Source of the DNA: Anaerolineaceae bacterium UBA2274
GTDB taxonomy: Bacteria > Chloroflexota > Anaerolineae > Anaerolineales > Anaerolineaceae
Reading direction: 5' to 3'
NCBI GenBank assembly: GCA_002347705.1
Contig: DDWY01000086.1
Location: forward strand, 1 to 10,456
DNA: 10,456 nucleotides
Part shown: positions 6,541-10,456 of the stretch, in pieces
Position numbering within the stretch: position 1 is the first letter of the stretch
How the letters are laid out: each line of letters begins with the position of its first letter
Made by a program: the position numbers and the translations under genes
The notes under the pieces: model-generated
What the model was told of the DNA's origin: nothing
Database searches by the model: none
Seen by the model: only the letters and a program-made list of their open reading frames with translations

Positions 6541-6566
6541 GGAACGGTGCAAGACCGTTCCCTACG
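6541..6566 (-). repeat. Palindrome 4, inverted: GGAACGGT / ACCGTTCC, loop GCAAG
   Basis: A perfect 8-bp stem (6541-6548 with 6554-6561) followed by CTACG. Read on the minus strand it begins CGTAGGGAACGGT with loop CTTGC, so it has the same layout as palindromes 1 and 3 but with a different stem. Confidence 0.85.
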
Positions 6567-6589
6567 ATAGTCTTTGACCATGGACCGGC

Positions 6590-6595
6590 TATAAT
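6590..6595 (+). promoter_or_regulatory. Candidate -10 box TATAAT
   Basis: A perfect TATAAT lies 32 nt before the ATG at 6628. The nearest -35-like word, TTGACC at 6574-6579, is only 10 nt away, which is too close; at normal spacing the -35 is poor (ATAGTC). A real start site here would need an activator or tolerate a weak -35. Confidence 0.4.
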
Positions 6596-6614
6596 TGGCT
6601 TATTATTGCAACCG

Positions 6615-6620
6615 AGGAGG
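6615..6620 (+). promoter_or_regulatory. Ribosome binding site AGGAGG deciding the start at 6628
   Basis: Perfect AGGAGG 7 nt before the ATG at 6628. It argues against the in-frame TTG at 6595, which would put this site inside the coding sequence and overlap the TATAAT box. Confidence 0.85.
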
Positions 6621-6627
6621 TTCTGCT

Positions 6628-7455
6628 ATGCTCGATCCACAACTGCAAAAGAAATTGATCGCTGAAGGGCGGAATTTTATGAAAAGCTTCTCCACCAGCC
6701 CTTATGACGACTTTGTTTCAGACCAACAGCTGAAGTTGCCGCAACCTCCGCTGGTAAAAGCACCTATGACCGAACAAGCCATGCCGCTTCCAAGAAACTT
6801 CACGGATTTCGACCTGCAAAATAACTTCATCAACCTGCTGACCGAGCGCAGGAGCTCGCGGGTCTATACCCAGCAGCCCATCAACCTGCTGCAGCTTTCC
6901 TTCATGCTTTGGGCGACGCAGGGGATCAAAGACATCCGCGGCAAATCCTATGCCACTTTGCGCACGGTTCCTTCGGGCGGCGCGCGCCACGGTTTTGAAA
7001 CCTACCTGCTGGTGCAGCATGTGGAAGGTTTGCAGCCGGGAGCGTACCACTACTTGCCCCTGGCTCACGAGCTCGAATTCTTGCATGCGGTGGAAGACCT
7101 GCCCGCGGCAATCTCCCTCTCCCTTGAAGGGCAAAGTTGGGCTTCCAAAGCCAGTGTAGTCTTTTATTGGAGTTTCCTGCCCTACCGCTGCGAATGGCGC
7201 TACGGCATTTGGGCACACCGGGTTGCCCTGATCGATGCCGGTCATGTGGATCAGAACCTGTACCTATCCTGTGCCGCGCTTGGGCTGGGCACCTGCGCTA
7301 TCGCCGCCTTCGACATGGCAATCTGCGACTCCCTGTTCGACCTGGACGGCGAGGAGGAGTTTACGGTTTACGCCTCTCCGGTTGGCACGATATCCTCTGC
7401 TGATCAGAAGTCTGAAAAAGCCTTTTACCAGTTTGTGGAAGACGAAGGATTGTAG
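6628..7455 (+). CDS. SagB/ThcOx-type FMN oxidoreductase (nitroreductase fold)
   Basis: The product is 275 residues from the ATG at 6628. After an N-terminal extension of about 65 residues, LLTERRSSRVY (70-80) supplies the basic patch that binds FMN phosphate. LSFMLWATQGI (90-100) and TVPSGGARHGFETYL (113-127) are typical of the SagB group, and DAGHVDQNLYLSCAALGLG (203-221) is the conserved late helix of the fold. SagB members of azole-peptide pathways oxidise thiazolines or oxazolines to aromatic azoles using FMN. Many stand-alone homologues exist with no known substrate, and here no cyclodehydratase or precursor gene is seen, so only 'SagB-type dehydrogenase' is justified. It sits 364 nt after tldE with its own start signals, so it is probably a separate transcript. 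No terminator is evident behind it. Confidence 0.9.
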   Translation: MLDPQLQKKLIAEGRNFMKSFSTSPYDDFVSDQQLKLPQPPLVKAPMTEQAMPLPRNFTDFDLQNNFINLLTERRSSRVYTQQPINLLQLSFMLWATQGIKDIRGKSYATLRTVPSGGARHGFETYLLVQHVEGLQPGAYHYLPLAHELEFLHAVEDLPAAISLSLEGQSWASKASVVFYWSFLPYRCEWRYGIWAHRVALIDAGHVDQNLYLSCAALGLGTCAIAAFDMAICDSLFDLDGEEEFTVYASPVGTISSADQKSEKAFYQFVEDEGL

Positions 7456-7517
7456 AAAAACGCTGCTTTGCTTGTATAGCCGGGCAGTTTCATCAGGCCT
7501 TCAATTTTGGTAGGATT

Positions 7518-7628
7518 GAGGGCAATATGAGAGGTTTAGCAAGCGGGAGCGGCAGACGTAATTCTATTAGGCTCGGTTACAATTTGGTAACCCGAAAAAA
7601 CAAAGAGGTTGTCAATGATCAGACGTGA
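7518..7628 (+). CDS. Possible 33-residue basic leader ORF overlapping the dCMP deaminase start
   Basis: An ATG at 7527-7529 is preceded by GAGGG (7518-7522, spacing 4 nt; included in the span) and opens a 33-codon frame ending in TGA at 7626-7628. That is 11 nt past the first base of the deaminase gene, in another frame. The peptide (MRGLASGSGRRNSIRL, continuing to VVNDQT) is basic and resembles nothing I know. It spans the inverted repeat at 7575-7592. It could be a translated leader, or chance. Confidence 0.15.
   Translation, partial: EGNMRGLASGSGRRNSIRLGYNLVTRKNKEVVNDQT
7575..7592. promoter_or_regulatory. Inverted repeat GGTTAC / GTAACC overlapping a -10-like box
   Basis: GGTTAC (7575-7580) and GTAACC (7587-7592) form a perfect 6-bp dyad with a 6-nt centre, and pairing can extend to TCGG/CCGA with one extra C. 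TACAAT at 7578-7583, one mismatch from TATAAT, lies inside the left arm, about 32 nt before the ATG at 7615. This is the layout of a repressor operator covering a promoter, but no good -35 is seen. It is followed by A-rich, not T-rich, sequence, so it is not a plus-strand terminator. Confidence 0.35.
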
Positions 7629-8106
7629 CAAAATCAACTATTATCTCGACCTGGCTGAAACAGTCAGTCAGCGCGGCACCTGCCTGCGAAAACGCTACGG
7701 CGCGGTGATCGTCAAGAACGATGAAGTCATTTCCACAGGTTATGTTGGCGCGCCGCGCGGAAGGGCTAACTGCATTGACCTTGGGTACTGCATCCGCGAG
7801 AAACTGAAAGTTCCGCGTGGGGAACGCTATGAACTCTGCCGCAGCGTGCACGCCGAAGCCAACGCCATCATCAGCGCCTCGCGCGATCGCATGCTGAACA
7901 GCGCGCTCTATCTTTCTGGAATTGACCTGAAAGATGATGGAAACTATGTCAGGAATGCCAACCCCTGCTCGATGTGCAAACGCCTGATCATCAACGCGGG
8001 AATTGAGCAGGTTTTTATTCGTGACGATAAAGATCATTACCGCCGAATTGCCGTGCAGGATTGGATCGAAAACGATGAATCACTGACCGGTGAGTTTGGC
8101 TACTGA
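7615..8106 (+). CDS. Zinc-dependent dCMP deaminase (ComE operon protein 2 type)
   Basis: The product is 163 residues. The ATG at 7615 is chosen over the TTG at 7609 because AAGAGGT (7603-7609) lies 5 nt upstream. The cytidine/deoxycytidylate deaminase signature is complete: HAEANAI gives zinc ligand H79 and catalytic E81, and PCSMC gives zinc ligands C118 and C121. RGTCLRKRYGAVIV (20-33) and STGYVGAPRG (40-49) match the dCMP deaminase subgroup. The enzyme converts dCMP to dUMP, feeding thymidylate synthesis. The GYVGAP, NCIDLGYCIRE and IINAGI segments favour dCMP over free cytidine or tRNA adenosine as substrate. It is cytosolic. It is the first gene of a tight three-gene run; the pirin gene follows after 20 nt. 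Functional link to those neighbours is not obvious. Confidence 0.92.
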   Translation: MIRRDKINYYLDLAETVSQRGTCLRKRYGAVIVKNDEVISTGYVGAPRGRANCIDLGYCIREKLKVPRGERYELCRSVHAEANAIISASRDRMLNSALYLSGIDLKDDGNYVRNANPCSMCKRLIINAGIEQVFIRDDKDHYRRIAVQDWIENDESLTGEFGY

Positions 8107-8126
8107 TTTTATAAGGATTAGCAAGA

Positions 8127-8957
8127 ATGAAGTTTAGAAAAGTAACGCGTGTTGTGCAGGGTAAACCGGCTGTGGATGGCGCCGGCGTCCGCCTCAACCG
8201 GGTTTTGGGGGGCAGTACCATCGAGGATTTTGACCCCTTCCTGATGCTTGATTCTTTTGACTCGCGCAACCCCGATGACTACATAAGGGGCTTCCCGACC
8301 CATCCCCATCGCGGGATTGAAACCATTACCTACCTGGTGGCGGGTGAGCTCGCGCATGAGGACAGCCTCGGCAACAGGGGTCTGATCACCTCAGGCGCCT
8401 GCCAGTGGATGACGGCTGGTAGCGGTATCCTGCACCAGGAAATGCCGCAGGAAGCTGAGCGCCTTTTGGGGCTGCAGCTGTGGCTGAACCTGCCCGCTGC
8501 CGAGAAAATGACCAATCCAAAGTATTTTGACATCGAGCCGCAGGATGTCGGTTTGGTGGAGGAAAATGGCGGATTCGTGAAGGTCATTTCCGGAGAATAC
8601 GAAGGCATCCGAGGAGTGACCCCGCACCACATCCAGGCGACACTGCTGGATGTGAAGCTGGATGAGGGTCAGAACATTGAGATTCCCGTAAAAGCAAACG
8701 AGACCGTCTTTGTATTCCTGATCGAAGGCGCCGGCATGCTCGATGGAGAGATTTTTGAAGAGAAAACGGCTTTGCTGCTGGGTGAGGGCGAACTGGTGGA
8801 AGTCAGCGCTTTGCCGGGCGAGATCTTGCGCTTCATCCTGGCCTCAGCGCCGCCGCTGCATGAACCGGTTGCCTGGGGCGGACCGATTGTGATGAACACG
8901 CGCGAAGAACTGCAGCTGGCTTTTGACGAACTCAGAGCTGGAACATTTATCAAGTAA
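8127..8957 (+). CDS. Pirin family protein (bicupin)
   Basis: The product is 276 residues, close to the usual pirin length of about 290. The N-terminal cupin contains FPTHPHRGIETITYLVAGEL and then GSGILHQEMP, giving H59, H61, H103 and E105. These are the four metal ligands seen in human pirin (H56, H58, H101, E103), so an iron-binding site should form. The C-terminal cupin (about 165-270) ends with EPVAWGGPIVMNTREEL, also typical. Family roles include quercetin 2,3-dioxygenase activity (E. coli YhhW, human pirin), redox sensing, and in Serratia binding to the pyruvate dehydrogenase E1 subunit. AAGGA at 8113-8117 precedes the ATG by 9 nt. The next gene, 12 nt downstream, is the E3 subunit of 2-oxoacid dehydrogenases, which makes a link to pyruvate metabolism attractive here. 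Family is firm; role is inferred. Confidence 0.93.
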   Translation: MKFRKVTRVVQGKPAVDGAGVRLNRVLGGSTIEDFDPFLMLDSFDSRNPDDYIRGFPTHPHRGIETITYLVAGELAHEDSLGNRGLITSGACQWMTAGSGILHQEMPQEAERLLGLQLWLNLPAAEKMTNPKYFDIEPQDVGLVEENGGFVKVISGEYEGIRGVTPHHIQATLLDVKLDEGQNIEIPVKANETVFVFLIEGAGMLDGEIFEEKTALLLGEGELVEVSALPGEILRFILASAPPLHEPVAWGGPIVMNTREELQLAFDELRAGTFIK

Positions 8958-8969
8958 GAAGGAGCAACC

Positions 8970-10367
8970 ATGAAGCAATTTGATGTTGTGGTTTTAGGAG
9001 CAGGACCTGGCGGTTATGTCGCGGCGATCAAATCCGCGCAGCTTGGCAAAAAAGTCGGCATCATCGAGAGGGAATACATGGGTGGTGTGTGCCTGAACGT
9101 TGGCTGTATCCCCTCCAAAGCGCTTTTGAGGAACGCCGAACTGGCGCATCTCTTGCGCAATGAAGCAAAAGAATTTGGCATCAGCTTTGACAACCTCCAG
9201 CTTGATTATGGCGCGGCCTACAAGCGCAGCCGGCAGGTGAGCCAGCGCCTGACCAAGGGTGTCAGTTTCCTGATGAAAAAGAACAATATCGAGGTCATCA
9301 ATGGCGAAGGCAAATTAACGGCTCCGGGTAAGATCCTGGTGACGCTCACGGATGGCGGCGAAGAGGAAGTGCAGGCGCAGGACATCATCCTGGCGACTGG
9401 CGCGCAGCCTACTGTCATCCCCGGCATGGAACCCGACGGCACGAAAATCCTGGATTACAAGCACGCCATCCTGGCCGAGAGCCTGCCAAAATCCGCCGTC
9501 ATCATTGGCGGTGGGGCGATCGGGATCGAGTTTGCGACGGTTTGGAGCGGCTACGGCGTGGAAGTGAGCGTGGTGGAAATGCTCCCGCACATTCTGCCAA
9601 ATGAAGATGAAGAAGCCGCCGCTGAGCTTGCCAAAGCCCTAAAAAAACGCGGCGTGAAAGTGCATGCCGGCACGAAGGTCAAGAGCGTTGAGGCAACGGA
9701 GACTGGCACCAGGGTGCTGATCGAGAGCGAGAAGGGTGAAGAGACCCTCGAAGCTGAGGTGACCCTTGTTGCGGTGGGCTTCAAACCCAATTCCAAGGGC
9801 ATAGGCCTGGAAGAGGTGGGCGTCGAGACCGATAAGCGCGGCTTTGTGGTGGTGGATGAAAGCATGCAAACCAATGTACCTGGTATTTGGGCGATCGGCG
9901 ACCTGACCGGGAAACTGCTGCTTGCCCACACAGCATCTACGATGGGAATCATCTGCGCGGAGAATATTGCTGGTAAAGAACCGCGTATCCTGGATTACCG
10001 CATGATCCCGCGCGCAACCTATTCCTCGCCGCAAGTGGCGTCCTTTGGCTACACCGAGGCGCAGGCGAAGGAAGCGGGCTTTGCGGTCAAGGTCGGCAAG
10101 TTCAACTTCCAGGCCAATGGCAAAGCGCTTGGCTTGGGAGAGTACCAGGGCTGGGTGAAGATCATCACCGATGAAAAGTATGGTGAGATTTTGGGCGCCA
10201 CAATCGTAGGACCTGATGCATCCGAATTATTGCCTGAGCTGGTCCTGGCGCAAGGGAACGAACTCACGGTGGAGGAAATTGCCCACGCTGTGCATGCCCA
10301 TCCAACGCTGGCAGAAGCAGTTTTGGAAGCGGCCGAAGCCGCGCTTGGCAGCGCGATCCATAGTTAG
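8970..10367 (+). CDS. lpdA: Dihydrolipoamide dehydrogenase (E3)
   Basis: The product is 465 residues, standard for E3. It shows the FAD Rossmann motif GAGPGG (10-15), the redox disulfide GGVCLNVGCIPSK with C41 and C46, the NAD-binding GGGAIG (180-185) followed by the acidic end of the beta strand (VVE), the second FAD motif AIGDL (308-312), and the C-terminal HAHPTLAE dyad with H444 and E449. These distinguish it from glutathione and mercuric reductases. It reoxidises dihydrolipoyl groups of E2 or glycine-cleavage H protein and reduces NAD+, in the cytosol. AAGGAG at 8959-8964 is 5 nt before the ATG. Genes for E1, E2 or glycine cleavage proteins are not in the window, so the partner complex is unknown; pirin directly upstream is the only clue. 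Confidence 0.96.
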   Translation: MKQFDVVVLGAGPGGYVAAIKSAQLGKKVGIIEREYMGGVCLNVGCIPSKALLRNAELAHLLRNEAKEFGISFDNLQLDYGAAYKRSRQVSQRLTKGVSFLMKKNNIEVINGEGKLTAPGKILVTLTDGGEEEVQAQDIILATGAQPTVIPGMEPDGTKILDYKHAILAESLPKSAVIIGGGAIGIEFATVWSGYGVEVSVVEMLPHILPNEDEEAAAELAKALKKRGVKVHAGTKVKSVEATETGTRVLIESEKGEETLEAEVTLVAVGFKPNSKGIGLEEVGVETDKRGFVVVDESMQTNVPGIWAIGDLTGKLLLAHTASTMGIICAENIAGKEPRILDYRMIPRATYSSPQVASFGYTEAQAKEAGFAVKVGKFNFQANGKALGLGEYQGWVKIITDEKYGEILGATIVGPDASELLPELVLAQGNELTVEEIAHAVHAHPTLAEAVLEAAEAALGSAIHS

Positions 10368-10430
10368 GGTAGCGTAGTACCCGAGTTTCCCATTTTGACG
10401 AAAAATAGTGATTTCAACGAGGACAAAGCT

Positions 10431-10456
10431 GTGCTTAAGGACACTAAGATCAAATT
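10431..10456 (+). CDS. Possible start of the next gene, cut by the window edge
   Basis: A GTG at 10431 is preceded by CGAGGA (10418-10423, spacing 7 nt) and stays open to the edge, reading M-L-K-D-T-K-I-K. Only eight residues are visible, so neither coding status nor identity can be judged. The 63 nt between the E3 stop and this point shows no terminator; TTGACG at 10395-10400 has no -10 partner. Confidence 0.25.

Larger units (their letters stand above)
6264..6627. other. Intergenic region with a palindrome array, then promoter and leader of the SagB-type gene
   Basis: No gene is supported. From 6278 to 6566 the sequence is a mosaic of short palindromes in both orientations separated by A/C-rich spacers such as AATCAACC, AACCAAT and ATAAAC. 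Four good hairpins and at least three degenerate ones are listed separately. After 6566 comes a TATAAT box (6590-6595) and the ribosome binding site for the next gene. None of the hairpins is followed by a T-run on the plus strand, so none is a textbook intrinsic terminator for tldE. Confidence 0.75.

Noticed and set aside
6506..6577. Short frame starting ATGTTTCCTTTG within the palindrome array
   Set aside because: Only 23 codons, no ribosome binding site, and it reads through a palindrome.
6595..6627. Alternative TTG start of the SagB-type gene
   Set aside because: It would put the AGGAGG site inside the coding region and overlap the TATAAT box; the ATG at 6628 has ideal spacing.
7575..7600. 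Intrinsic terminator after the SagB-type gene
   Set aside because: The hairpin is followed by A residues on the plus strand, and the minus-strand reading also lacks a T-run after the stem.

Overview
The window reads as moderately GC-rich chromosomal DNA of a bacterium, most plausibly an Anaerolineae-type member of the Chloroflexota. That placement is an inference. It rests on the mix of genes (TldD/TldE pair, stand-alone SagB-type oxidoreductase, ComE-type dCMP deaminase, tocopherol-cyclase-like protein), the strong Shine-Dalgarno sites, and families of short GC-rich intergenic palindromes whose style I associate with that phylum. No rRNA, tRNA, CRISPR array, transposase, integrase or phage gene was found.

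Layout. Bases 1-219 are the 3' end of a gene entering from the left edge, possibly a radical SAM protein. Bases 407-2281 hold a plus-strand pair, a tocopherol-cyclase-family protein followed 9 nt later by an HSL-family alpha/beta hydrolase. A lone family 2 glycosyltransferase lies on the minus strand (2330-3130); it is more A+T-rich than its neighbours and may be an insertion. A 416-nt gap (3131-3546) has short direct repeats and a G/C-rich hairpin element. Bases 3547-6263 are tldD and tldE, overlapping by ATGA. A gap from 6264 to 6627 is filled with an array of short palindromes and ends in a TATAAT box and strong ribosome binding site for a SagB-type nitroreductase-fold protein (6628-7455). 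A 159-nt gap with an operator-like palindrome precedes a tight three-gene run: dCMP deaminase (7615-8106), pirin (8127-8957) and dihydrolipoamide dehydrogenase (8970-10367). The last 89 nt may contain the start of another gene.

Functional reading. TldD/TldE is a zinc protease pair that cleaves unfolded or modified peptides. SagB-type enzymes are FMN oxidoreductases best known from azole-peptide synthesis, so their proximity is suggestive, but no precursor peptide or cyclodehydratase is visible. Pirin next to the E3 subunit of 2-oxoacid dehydrogenases fits published reports that bacterial pirin binds pyruvate dehydrogenase. The most unusual non-coding signal is the array at 6278-6566: several short hairpins keep a CTTG-type loop while their stems change on both arms, so pairing is preserved. 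I see no convincing wholly new multi-gene system; most genes are recognisable housekeeping or accessory enzymes.
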